Assembly: GCA_018335615.1 (NCBI GenBank)
Contig: JAGXRS010000132.1
Location: forward strand, 1 to 24,436
From: Hydrogenophaga sp.
Lineage (GTDB): Bacteria > Pseudomonadota > Gammaproteobacteria > Burkholderiales > Burkholderiaceae_C
DNA length: 24,436 bases
Reading direction: 5' to 3'
Every line of letters begins with the position of its first letter. The first letter of the stretch is position 1. Below are positions 1 through 7,104 of the stretch, piece by piece. The position numbers were made by a program, and so were the translations under genes. The notes under the pieces are model-generated. The model had not been told where the DNA came from. It ran no database searches and saw only the letters and a program-made list of their open reading frames with translations.

Positions 1-136
1 GTTGCGGGTGGATGCTAGGGGGGTTGTTTTGTGTGGGGTGGGTGGTGGCTCGGTGATTTTGAGTTTTCCACCGTTGCTTTTTTGGGCAAATTGCGCCCAT
101 CGCTGGCAACAGGCCGGCGCTGCAGGCCCGCCCACC

Positions 137-937
137 ATGATCAACTCATCCGTTTCTTACAAGCATGTCACCCGATCGCTGAAGCGGCTGCAGGCTGAAC
201 TGCCTGGCGTTGCCGCGCGCATGCTCACCGAGTTCGCCCGCGTGGGTGCGGATGCCACGCAGCGCGCCATGCCCCAGGCGTTCGACCGGCCGACGCCATT
301 CACCGTGAAGCGGGTGCTGTTCAGCCCGGCCACCAAGACGGATTTGCGCTCCGTCACCGGCATTCCCAATTCCAACGACGCCGCCGGCAAGCCGACCAGC
401 GAATACATGCGCCCCGGCGCGCTGGGTGCTGCGCGGCGCAACCAGAAGAAGACCGAGTTCCTGCTGTCCAAGCGCGGCTTTCTGCCGCCCGGCTGGGTGA
501 TGGTGCCCGGCTCGTTCATGAAGGACAAAAAGGATGGTTTCGGCAACGTGCCGGGCAGCTACTACAAGCAGGTGATTCGATCGCTGCAGATTCGCCAGCA
601 GGGCGACCGCTACCTCAAAGGCATCAGCAAGGCCAGCCAGGCACGCGCCGCGCGCATGGGCGTGGCCAGCGAGTTCTTCGCCGTGGGGCAGGGGCGCAAC
701 ACGCTGGCCAAAGGTGGCGGCTGGTTGCCACCGGGCGTGTACCGCCGGGCCGGCCGCAAGGGCGAGCGGCTTGAGCAGTATTTCGTGTTCATGCCGCGCG
801 CCGCCTACAAAAAGCGCCTGGACATGCCCAAGGTTGTGACGCAGGCCGTGAAGGACAAGGCGCCGGCCGTGTGGCAGTCGGTAATGCGCGACGTGGCCGC
901 GCGGGTGATCGAGAAGGCGGGGAGGGCCTCGGCGTGA
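137..937 (+). CDS. Basic phage structural protein, possibly gpZ/gp10-like connector
   Basis: 266 residues from ATG 137. The frame is open upstream to a TTG at position 2, but that part translates to low-complexity sequence and 137 is the first ATG. The protein is rich in Lys and Arg. It has an N-terminal helical stretch (SYKHVTRSLKRLQAEL), a central Gly/Pro-rich part (PPGWVMVPGSF) and a C-terminal part where a YFVFMP strand precedes YKKRLDMPKVVTQAVKDKAP and a long helix. This order resembles minor tail or neck proteins of the lambda gpZ / HK97 gp10 kind, which sit at the head-tail joint, but I recognise no diagnostic motif. Its stop overlaps the start of the small terminase by 4 bases (GTGA), so it belongs to the packaging operon. 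A position upstream of the terminase is unusual for a connector gene. The functional assignment is inference from overall shape; that it is a real gene is well supported. Confidence 0.6.
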   Translation: MINSSVSYKHVTRSLKRLQAELPGVAARMLTEFARVGADATQRAMPQAFDRPTPFTVKRVLFSPATKTDLRSVTGIPNSNDAAGKPTSEYMRPGALGAARRNQKKTEFLLSKRGFLPPGWVMVPGSFMKDKKDGFGNVPGSYYKQVIRSLQIRQQGDRYLKGISKASQARAARMGVASEFFAVGQGRNTLAKGGGWLPPGVYRRAGRKGERLEQYFVFMPRAAYKKRLDMPKVVTQAVKDKAPAVWQSVMRDVAARVIEKAGRASA

Positions 938-1467
938 ACCCTTACGAACCCGTCACCCAAAGCGAGTTTGCCGACTGGATTGGCGTGACCCAGCAGGCCG
1001 TGAGCGACATGGTAGGCCGCGGCGTGCTGCACCCGGGCCAGTCGCTGAAGGAATGGATGCGCGCCTACTGCAACCACATGCGCGGCGTGGCCGCCGGGCG
1101 CGGGTCAGACGCCGAGCTGGCCCGCGAGCGCGCCGAGCTGACGCGCATCAACTCCCAGCGCGCGCGCCTGAAGCTGGAAATGGAGCAGGGCGAAAGCGCG
1201 CCGATTGCCGCCATCGAACAGGTGCTGGCCAGCATCGGCCGCGGCATCGGCGGGCACCTGGAGCCGCTGCCCGGCGTCATCCACAAGCTGTGCCCGGACC
1301 TGACGCCCGAAGCGCTGAAGCAGGTGCAGGCCGCGGTGTCCAAGGCTTGTGACCTGGCGGTGAGCGCCTCGCTCGATTTGCTCACCGAGCCCGACGAAGA
1401 GGCTGCGCCGGACGGTGACGACCTGTTCCCCCAGCCGGCCGCTGGCGACGAGGAAGGCGGCATCTGA
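934..1467 (+). CDS. Phage terminase small subunit (Nu1-like)
   Basis: 177 residues. I chose GTG 934, which overlaps the upstream stop as GTGA, over an ATG at 871 inside the previous gene. Residues 1-40 form a winged-helix DNA-binding segment (VTQSEFADWIGVTQQAVSDMVGRGVL) matching the N-terminus of Nu1-type small terminases, which recognise the phage packaging site. The middle (about 60-90) is a charged helix rich in Arg and Glu (ARERAELTRINSQRARLKLEMEQGE), as in this family, where it supports self-association. The C-terminus is acidic and probably contacts the large subunit. The terminase large subunit follows after 2 bases. In the known lambda system this protein with gpA cuts at cos and loads DNA into the prohead. 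The family call is firm; the packaging site it recognises is not identified here. Confidence 0.88.
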   Translation: MNPYEPVTQSEFADWIGVTQQAVSDMVGRGVLHPGQSLKEWMRAYCNHMRGVAAGRGSDAELARERAELTRINSQRARLKLEMEQGESAPIAAIEQVLASIGRGIGGHLEPLPGVIHKLCPDLTPEALKQVQAAVSKACDLAVSASLDLLTEPDEEAAPDGDDLFPQPAAGDEEGGI

Positions 1468-1469
1468 CC

Positions 1470-4400
1470 ATGAGCGCCCGCGACCTGCCACCCGAACTGC
1501 TGGCCCAGACCTGGGCCGGGCTGCTGGCCGCGCAGCGCAAGGCCATCCGCGACGCGGTGCGCCGCGGCCTGGAAGCGCTCAAGGCGCCCGAGCCGCTGAC
1601 GCTGTACGAGTGGGCGCAGAAGCATTTCTACCTCTCGGCCGAGTCATCGCAGAACGAAACCCGCTGGAACGCCTACCCCTACCAGCGCGGCATGCTGTGC
1701 GCCATGGGGGACGACTACATCGAAGAGGTGGACGTTCTCAAATCAGCCCGGGTGGGCTACGCCCTGGCGCTGGACACGCCGATTCCCACCTCGGCAGGGT
1801 GGAGCACCATGGGCCAACTTCAACCCGGCGACCAGGTGTTTGACGAAAACGGGGCGCCGTGCCGGGTGCAGTACGTCTCGCCGGTATACACCGACCACGA
1901 TTGCTACCACATCACCTTCTGCGACGGCACCACCGTGGTGGCCGATGCCGGGCACCGCTGGTGGGTGCAGACCGACCGGGCGATGGAATACCTGCTGGGC
2001 CAGCGCGGCCAGGGCCGCGTGGGGCGGCCCAAGCCCGGGGAAACCGCCACTTTCGAAGGCGTGGTGGATACCCGCCAGCTGGCGGCCATGCAGCGCACAA
2101 GCGGCGGTCGGTCGGCCGTTGCCATTCCGGTGTGCCGGCCACTGCAACTGCCTGCAGCGCCAGGCCTGCCCATTCCTCCGTACACACTGGGCTTGTGGCT
2201 GGGCGACGGCCACCGCGTCACGCCGCGCATCACACAGCACCGGTCAGACGTGGAAACGGCCGACCACATCCGCGCCGAAGGCATCGGTGTGCAGGTGCGC
2301 TACATCGACAGCCGCCACCCCGACAACGCCACCCTGTTCCTGGATGTGCCTGCCACGGGCCGACCCGTCAGCCCATGGGCCAAAGTGTTTCGAAGCCTCG
2401 GGCTGACCGCGCGCAAACACATTCCCGCAGCCTACCTGCGCGCCGATGCCGCCACCCGCCTGCAACTGCTGCGCGGCCTCATGGACTCAGACGGCACCAT
2501 CAGCGCCGACGGGCGTGCCGAGTTCAACAACACCAGCGCCGAGCTGGCCCACGGCGTGCACGAACTGCTGGCCAGCCTGGGCATCAAGGCATCGCTGCGT
2601 GTTCGCCAGCCTGGCCACGCGCACCACCTGACGCAATACCGCGTGAACTTCAAGCCCACGCCGGGCTGCAACCCGTTCTTGCTGGCCAGAAAAGCCGCCA
2701 TGGTCAAGGCGGCAGACAAGCCCGGCATCACGCACCGCCGCCGCATCGTCAGCGTGGAGCCCGTGCAAAGCGTGCCGGTGCGCTGCATTCAGGTGGACAG
2801 CCCAAGCAGCCTGTTCCTGTGCACCAGGGCCATGGTGCCCACCCACAACACCAAAATGTTCCTGGCCTTCGTGGCCTACCAGCACGCCCACAAGCGCCGC
2901 AACGGCTGCGTGTGGCAGCCCACCGACGCCGACAGCGACGAGTTCTGCAAGGCCGAACTGGAGCCCATGCTGCGCGACGTCAAGGCCATCAGCAAGGTGT
3001 TCCCTGCCTTCATGCGCAAGAGCAAGGCCAACACCCTGAACATGAAGAAGTTCCTGGGGTCCATGCTGTACCTCAAGGGCGGCACCAGCGCCGGCAACTA
3101 CCGCCGCATGACGCTGCAGTGGTTCTGCGCCGACGAGTTCAGCGGCTTTGACGACAAGATCGAAGGCAGCGCCGACCCCTGGACGCTGATGTGGAAGCGC
3201 GTGGAAGGCGCCACCTACAAAAAGGCCATCGTCGGCAGCACGCCCCGCATCAAAGACGCCGACCACACCGAACGCCGCTTCAACGCCGCCATGGTGCGCA
3301 TGCGCTACCAGGTGCCGTGCCCGCACTGCGGTGTGGAGCACCCGCTGCAGTGGGGCGGTACCGGTGTGCGCCACGGCTTCAAGTGGGACGCGGCCGACCC
3401 TGAAGGCACCGTGCACCACGCCTGCCCGCACTGCCACGGCAATCTGACGCAAGACACCTACCTCACCATCTGGGAGCAGGGCACCTGGGTGAGCGACTGC
3501 GGAAACTACCGGCTGCACGCGCTGGCCAACGGGGAGTACTTCTGGACCGACGGCGCCGGCTGCCGCCTCACGGTGCCGCCGCGCCACGCCGCCTTCCATG
3601 TGTGGACCGCCTACAGCCCGCAGACCGAGTGGGCCGTGATCGTGCGCGAATGGCTGCACGCCACCGAGTGCGCCAAGAAGGGCGACAAGGCGCCGCTGGA
3701 GGGCTTCGTCAACGAAACCCTGGGCCAGACCTGGAAGGAAGAGGCCGACGAGACCGACAGCCACGAACTCAAGCGCCGCGCCGAGCCCTATCCGCTGCGC
3801 CGCGTGCCCCTGGGCGGGCTCGACCTGGTGGCCAGCGTGGACACGCAGGACAAATGGTGGGCCGTCACGGTGCTGGCCGTGGGCCGCAACGACGAAACCT
3901 GGCTGGTGGACTACGTGGAGCTGTCGGGCGACCCGGGCAACGAAAACGACTGGGAAACCCTGCTGTACCCCTACCTGCAGACCACCTTCCACCACTGGCA
4001 CGGCGCGCCCATGCGCATCAGCGGCGTGGGCATCGACACCGGTGGCAACCACACGCACCAGGTCTACAACTTCTGCCGCCAGCACGCGGCCGAGAAATAC
4101 TTTGCGCTCAAGGGCGACAGCCAAGAGGGCAAGCCCATCAAAGGCAAAGCCACCCTGGTGGACGTGAACGCCAAAGGCCGGATCCTGAAAAAAGGCGTGC
4201 GCCTGTGGTGGGTGGGCACCGACACGGCCAAAGACCTCATCTTCGCCCGTTTGCAGCTCAAGCACCCCGGGCCTGGCTACATCCACTTCAGCGCCGGCCT
4301 GCCCACCGAGTATTACGAGGGCCTGACCAGCGAAGTGCGCCGCAAAGTGCGCACCGCCAGCGGCCTGAAGCACCGCTGGGTGAAAACCCGCGACCGCAAC

Positions 4401-4763
4401 GAACCGCTGGACACCATGGTGTACGCCCTGTGGGTGAGCCAGGCGCTGGACCACCACAAGTTCACCGAGCGCATGTGGCAGCGGCTGGAACAGGCCCTGG
4501 AGCCCGACCTGTTCCTGCCCACACCCGACATGGTGCCCAGCCACAACGGCCCGGCCAGCATGGCGCCCGTCATCGACGCGCCGGCCGCGCCTGCGCCCCA
4601 GCCAGCCACACCTCCAGCACAGCCCGCGCCCCCGCCAGCTGCCAAAGACCAGCCGGCGCCGCCGCGCGTGGCCCCACCACCACCGCCCGCGGTGTATGTG
4701 CCGCCACCACCTGCACCCAACCCGTTCGCCCCCGCCGACTGGCTCAGCCGCGGCTTCACCTGA
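1470..4763 (+). CDS. Terminase large subunit (gpA family) interrupted by an intein
   Basis: 1097-residue precursor; removal of the intein at residues 98-460 would leave a 734-residue gpA-type terminase, near the family's usual size. The N-terminal extein contains YEWAQKHFYLSAESS, NETRWNAYPYQRGML and the lambda-type Walker A, KSARVGY joined after splicing to TKMFLAF. The C-terminal extein carries the rest of the ATPase (FCADEFSGFDDKIEG, an acidic Walker B-like stretch, and VGSTPRI). It has two paired-cysteine zinc-like motifs (C617/C620 and C652/C655) and a nuclease-like domain beginning near LVASVDTQDKWWAVTVLAVG. The last ~70 residues are an unusual Pro/Ala-rich linker ending in NPFAPADWLSRGFT. 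The enzyme would translocate DNA into the prohead using ATP and cut the concatemer. The intein breaks the ATP-binding loop, so the unspliced precursor should be inactive. No separate homing gene is present. Confidence 0.93.
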   Translation: MSARDLPPELLAQTWAGLLAAQRKAIRDAVRRGLEALKAPEPLTLYEWAQKHFYLSAESSQNETRWNAYPYQRGMLCAMGDDYIEEVDVLKSARVGYALALDTPIPTSAGWSTMGQLQPGDQVFDENGAPCRVQYVSPVYTDHDCYHITFCDGTTVVADAGHRWWVQTDRAMEYLLGQRGQGRVGRPKPGETATFEGVVDTRQLAAMQRTSGGRSAVAIPVCRPLQLPAAPGLPIPPYTLGLWLGDGHRVTPRITQHRSDVETADHIRAEGIGVQVRYIDSRHPDNATLFLDVPATGRPVSPWAKVFRSLGLTARKHIPAAYLRADAATRLQLLRGLMDSDGTISADGRAEFNNTSAELAHGVHELLASLGIKASLRVRQPGHAHHLTQYRVNFKPTPGCNPFLLARKAAMVKAADKPGITHRRRIVSVEPVQSVPVRCIQVDSPSSLFLCTRAMVPTHNTKMFLAFVAYQHAHKRRNGCVWQPTDADSDEFCKAELEPMLRDVKAISKVFPAFMRKSKANTLNMKKFLGSMLYLKGGTSAGNYRRMTLQWFCADEFSGFDDKIEGSADPWTLMWKRVEGATYKKAIVGSTPRIKDADHTERRFNAAMVRMRYQVPCPHCGVEHPLQWGGTGVRHGFKWDAADPEGTVHHACPHCHGNLTQDTYLTIWEQGTWVSDCGNYRLHALANGEYFWTDGAGCRLTVPPRHAAFHVWTAYSPQTEWAVIVREWLHATECAKKGDKAPLEGFVNETLGQTWKEEADETDSHELKRRAEPYPLRRVPLGGLDLVASVDTQDKWWAVTVLAVGRNDETWLVDYVELSGDPGNENDWETLLYPYLQTTFHHWHGAPMRISGVGIDTGGNHTHQVYNFCRQHAAEKYFALKGDSQEGKPIKGKATLVDVNAKGRILKKGVRLWWVGTDTAKDLIFARLQLKHPGPGYIHFSAGLPTEYYEGLTSEVRRKVRTASGLKHRWVKTRDRNEPLDTMVYALWVSQALDHHKFTERMWQRLEQALEPDLFLPTPDMVPSHNGPASMAPVIDAPAAPAPQPATPPAQPAPPPAAKDQPAPPRVAPPPPPAVYVPPPPAPNPFAPADWLSRGFT
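1761..2849 (+). mobile_element. Class 3-type intein with LAGLIDADG homing endonuclease, in the terminase Walker A
   Basis: 363 residues (98-460 of the precursor). The N-terminal block reads ALALDTPIPTSAGW, the usual intein start with Ala in place of Cys1. The C-terminal block is VPTHN followed by extein Thr461. Block B has H162 with Trp two residues later (W164). Block F (VRCIQVDSPSSLFL) has Cys439 where canonical inteins carry the Asp of VYDL. Thr458 lies two residues before the final Asn460. Trp B:12, Cys F:4 and Thr G:5 are the signature of class 3 inteins, in which the internal Cys starts splicing. Two dodecapeptide motifs, TLGLWLGDG (239-247) and LLRGLMDSDG (333-342), mark a LAGLIDADG endonuclease, with both acidic residues kept (D246 and D341). 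It should therefore be able to home into intein-free copies of the gene. Splicing activity is predicted, not shown. Confidence 0.92.
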
Positions 4764-4785
4764 TTCACCACCACCTGCAAAACCC

Positions 4786-5118
4786 ATGATCCACCCACGC
4801 CCTGAACCCACAGACAAACGCACTCCGGCCCAGCGTGAAGACGACGCCATGCTGTTGGTGGCCGAGTTCACCGAAGACCTGCGCCTGGGCTGTGGCGTTC
4901 CCGAGGCCCTGGCCGGCGAAATGGCCAGGAAGCTGGTCGATCGCTTCCGCCTGCGCCACGGCGCGCGGCGCATCTACGTGCCCGCCATGGACAAAACGGT
5001 GCGCGACGCGGCCATTCGCTCCAAGTTCAACGGGCAGAACGCCGCCGAGTGCTGCCGCGAATTCGGCATCAGCCGCACCAGCCTGTACCGCATCGTCGGG
5101 CGCCGCTGCTCTGCCTGA
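4786..5118 (+). CDS. Mor-family transcription regulator
   Basis: 110 residues from ATG 4786, 22 bases after the terminase stop. The middle shows IYVPAMDKTVRDAAIRSKFNGQN followed by a helix-turn-helix, AAECCREFGISRTSLYRIVGR. This pattern is typical of the Mor/C activator family known from phage Mu, where Mor turns on middle genes and C turns on late genes by binding a dyad near the promoter as a dimer. The N-terminal half (DDAMLLVAEFTEDLRLGCGVPEALAGEMARKLVDRFRLRHG) fits the family's dimerisation region. The place is odd for an activator: it lies inside the packaging/head operon, between terminase and head-joining genes, in a phage whose other genes are lambda-like. A hairpin repeat begins in its stop codon. 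Target promoters are not identifiable from this window. Confidence 0.82.
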   Translation: MIHPRPEPTDKRTPAQREDDAMLLVAEFTEDLRLGCGVPEALAGEMARKLVDRFRLRHGARRIYVPAMDKTVRDAAIRSKFNGQNAAECCREFGISRTSLYRIVGRRCSA

Positions 5119-5152
5119 AAGTCCCGTTTCTTGCTTAAAAACGGGACAGCAC
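5118..5152 (+). repeat. 35-bp intercistronic hairpin repeat, copy 1
   Basis: This 35-bp sequence is identical to the copy at 7051-7085. Its core forms a perfect 9-bp stem (5121-5129 with 5139-5147, GTCCCGTTT/AAACGGGAC) around a 9-base loop. It begins in the stop codon of the Mor-family gene and ends 18 bases before the gpW-like start. No run of T follows, so it does not look like a standard intrinsic terminator. It could be an mRNA stability or processing hairpin, a protein-binding dyad, or a REP-like element. Confidence 0.85.
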
Positions 5153-5170
5153 AGCCCGGACATTCCGAGC

Positions 5171-5428
5171 ATGACAACCCTTGCCCAAGCCCAGCTCATG
5201 CTCGCCCGCTACGTCGCAGCCGAAGAGGCTGTGCTGGAGGGCAAGGAAGTGCGCCTGAGCCCGCCCAACGGCGGCTTTGACCGCGTGTGGCGGAGTGAAG
5301 ACCTGGCCGAAATCCGCGCCGGCCGCCAGGAATGGGAGCGCAAGGTGGCCGACATGCAGGCCGTCGCCAGCGGTGCACCCACCTTCGGCGGCGTGCGCTT
5401 CGGCGTGGCCAGCTTCGGCCCCAACTGA
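5171..5428 (+). CDS. gpW-like head-tail joining protein
   Basis: 85 residues from ATG 5171. The small helical protein contains AQLMLARYVAAEEAVLEGKEVRL, then the segment WRSEDLAEIRAGRQEWERKVADM, which matches the gpW pattern of two helices around a short beta hairpin. Lambda gpW is 68 residues and joins the portal vertex after packaging, closing the filled head before the tail attaches. The C-terminal tail (PTFGGVRFGVASFGPN) resembles the Gly/Phe-rich ends of other gpW-type proteins. Its place directly before the portal gene is the lambda arrangement (W then B). The ribosome binding site is not obvious; the hairpin repeat ends 18 bases upstream, so its folding could affect translation. Confidence 0.78.
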   Translation: MTTLAQAQLMLARYVAAEEAVLEGKEVRLSPPNGGFDRVWRSEDLAEIRAGRQEWERKVADMQAVASGAPTFGGVRFGVASFGPN

Positions 5429-5437
5429 GACCGCTTC

Positions 5438-7027
5438 ATGGCAACCCCTTCCAGCCTCAACACCATCGATCGCCTGGTGGCATTCGTCAACCCGGAGGCA
5501 GGCCTGCGCCGCTTCGCCGCCCGTTCCGTGCTGCAACAGGTGCAAGCCAGCAGCCGCGCGCACGAGGCCGGCGAACCCAGCCGCCTGCGCAAGTTCGCCA
5601 GCGACGGCCTCGGCCCCAACACCATCGTGGGCCAGGGTGCCGCCGCCCTGCGCGCCCAGGCCCGCCACATGGAGCGCAACAGCGACATTGGCCGCGGCAT
5701 CCTCAAGACGCTGGTGAACAACACCGTGGGCCCCAACGGCATCGGCGTGGAGCCGCAACCGCGCCGGCGCGACGGCAGCATCCACACCGAGTACGCCGAA
5801 GCCCTGCGCGTGGCCTACACCAAGTGGTGCCGCCGGCCCGAGGTAACGGGCACGTTCTCGCTCAGCCAGCTCCAGCGCATGAAGGCCAACGCCTGGCTGC
5901 GTGACGGCGAGGTGTTCACCCAGCACATCATCGGCCCCGTACCCGGCCTGCAGCACTTCAGCCGCGTGCCCTACAGCCAGGAAGTGTTTGAAGCCGACTT
6001 TGTGCCGCTGGACCTGAGCGACGGCGAAACCCTGGTGCAGGGCATCGAAAAGAACGCCTGGGGCCGACCCGTGGCCGTGTGGGTCTACAAGGGCAACCCC
6101 AAGGAAAGCGCCACGCTGCTGGCTGGAAAGGCGGGCCTCAAGCGCGTGCCGTTCGATCGCATCACCCACCTGGCGCGGCGCGACCGCTTCGGGCAGCTGC
6201 GCGGCATCAGCGAACTCGCCAGCGTGTTCATCCGCCTGCAGGACATCAAGGAATACGAAGACAGCGAGCGCATCGCCGCCAAAGTGGCCGCCGCGCTCAC
6301 GGCCTACGTCAAGAAAAACGGCGGCGCCGACGGGTACGACGCCACCACCGCGCCCATCGACCCCGCCACCAGCCAGCCACGCCCGCGCCAGCTCAACATG
6401 GCGCCGGGCATGATCATCGACGGCCTGGCCGTGGGCGAAGAAATCGGCCTCATCGACAGCAAGCGGCCCAACCCCAACGTCGTCACCTTTCGGCAGGGCC
6501 AGCTGCGCGCCACCGCCGCCGGTGTGGGCGCCAGCTACAGCAGCATCGCCAAGAGTTACGACGGCACCTTCAGCGCGCAGCGCCAGGAACTGGTGGAAAG
6601 CTGGGTGAACTACGCCACCCTCACCGACGAATTCGTGTGCATGGACGTGGAGCCCGGCTACAGCAATTTCGTCATGGCCTGCCACCTCAGCGCCGTGGTG
6701 CCCATGCCGGCCGACCTCATGCCCGACACCTGGGACGACGCGCTCTACATCGCCCAGAGCATGCCGTGGATCGACCCGCTCAAGGAAGCCAACGCCTGGG
6801 TCACACTGGTGCAGGCCGGCTTTGCCAGCGAGGTGGAGGTGTTGCGCAAGCGCGGCGTCAACCCCCGCGACCTGCTGGAGCAGGTGCGCAACTGGCGCAA
6901 GGAAGTCAAAGGGCAAGAAGGCCCGCTGGTGTTCAACAGCGACGCAGCCCACATCATCGGCAAAGCCCTGGCAGAAACCGCCGACGCGCCACCCGTTGAC
7001 CCACGCGAAGCCGCCGCGCAGCAGTGA
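5438..7027 (+). CDS. Phage portal protein (lambda gpB family)
   Basis: 529 residues, close to the 533 of lambda gpB. The N-terminus (IDRLVAFVNPEAGLRRFAARSVLQQ) and LRAQARHMERNSDIGRGILKTLVNNTVGPNGI match the start of this portal family. The middle includes FEADFVPL, THLARRDRFGQLRGISELASVFIRLQDIKEYEDSERIAAKVAAALTAYV (written here in family order, with the long helix at about residues 265-290) and PGMIIDGLAVGEEIGLIDSKRPNPN. It should form the dodecameric ring through which DNA enters and leaves the head, docking to the terminase during packaging. It starts 9 bases after the gpW-like stop. The end is Ala/Pro-rich and rather divergent. The family assignment is secure on length, motifs and order. 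Confidence 0.93.
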   Translation: MATPSSLNTIDRLVAFVNPEAGLRRFAARSVLQQVQASSRAHEAGEPSRLRKFASDGLGPNTIVGQGAAALRAQARHMERNSDIGRGILKTLVNNTVGPNGIGVEPQPRRRDGSIHTEYAEALRVAYTKWCRRPEVTGTFSLSQLQRMKANAWLRDGEVFTQHIIGPVPGLQHFSRVPYSQEVFEADFVPLDLSDGETLVQGIEKNAWGRPVAVWVYKGNPKESATLLAGKAGLKRVPFDRITHLARRDRFGQLRGISELASVFIRLQDIKEYEDSERIAAKVAAALTAYVKKNGGADGYDATTAPIDPATSQPRPRQLNMAPGMIIDGLAVGEEIGLIDSKRPNPNVVTFRQGQLRATAAGVGASYSSIAKSYDGTFSAQRQELVESWVNYATLTDEFVCMDVEPGYSNFVMACHLSAVVPMPADLMPDTWDDALYIAQSMPWIDPLKEANAWVTLVQAGFASEVEVLRKRGVNPRDLLEQVRNWRKEVKGQEGPLVFNSDAAHIIGKALAETADAPPVDPREAAAQQ

Positions 7028-7038
7028 GCACAACCGGC

Positions 7039-7061
7039 AACGGGACTCAAAAAGTCCCGTT
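7039..7061 (+). other. Alternative hairpin overlapping repeat copy 2
   Basis: Positions 7039-7047 and 7053-7061 are a perfect 9-bp inverted repeat with a 5-base loop. The downstream arm is also the upstream arm of the 35-bp repeat hairpin (stem 7054-7062 with 7072-7080). The two hairpins cannot form together, a layout seen in attenuators and in sites bound by dimeric proteins. Copy 1 lacks this extra arm. Confidence 0.7.
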
Positions 7062-7085
7062 TCTTGCTTAAAAACGGGACAGCAC
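7051..7085 (+). repeat. 35-bp intercistronic hairpin repeat, copy 2
   Basis: Identical over 35 bp to 5118-5152, located between the portal stop and the protease/capsid start (ATG 7105, 19 bases downstream). The spacing to the next start codon is nearly the same as for copy 1 (18 bases), which suggests a role in expressing the downstream gene rather than chance. Whether more copies exist outside the window cannot be seen. Confidence 0.85.
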
Positions 7086-7104
7086 GGGCGCGACATTGGC
7101 CGCC

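Noticed and set aside
2..136. Upstream extension of the first gene from TTG at position 2
   Set aside because: The translation is low-complexity and atypical and would need a TTG start; ATG 137 begins the protein-like part.
2487..4973. 828-codon open frame on the minus strand, and similar long minus-strand frames at 5135-7129, 6745-9285 and 14121-16619
   Set aside because: They lie opposite well-supported phage genes, have His/Gly/Ala-rich low-complexity translations with no domains, and are expected in GC-rich coding DNA.
5121..5147. Hairpin repeat as an intrinsic terminator
   Set aside because: No T-run follows on either strand at the expected position, and downstream genes in the same operon depend on transcription passing through.
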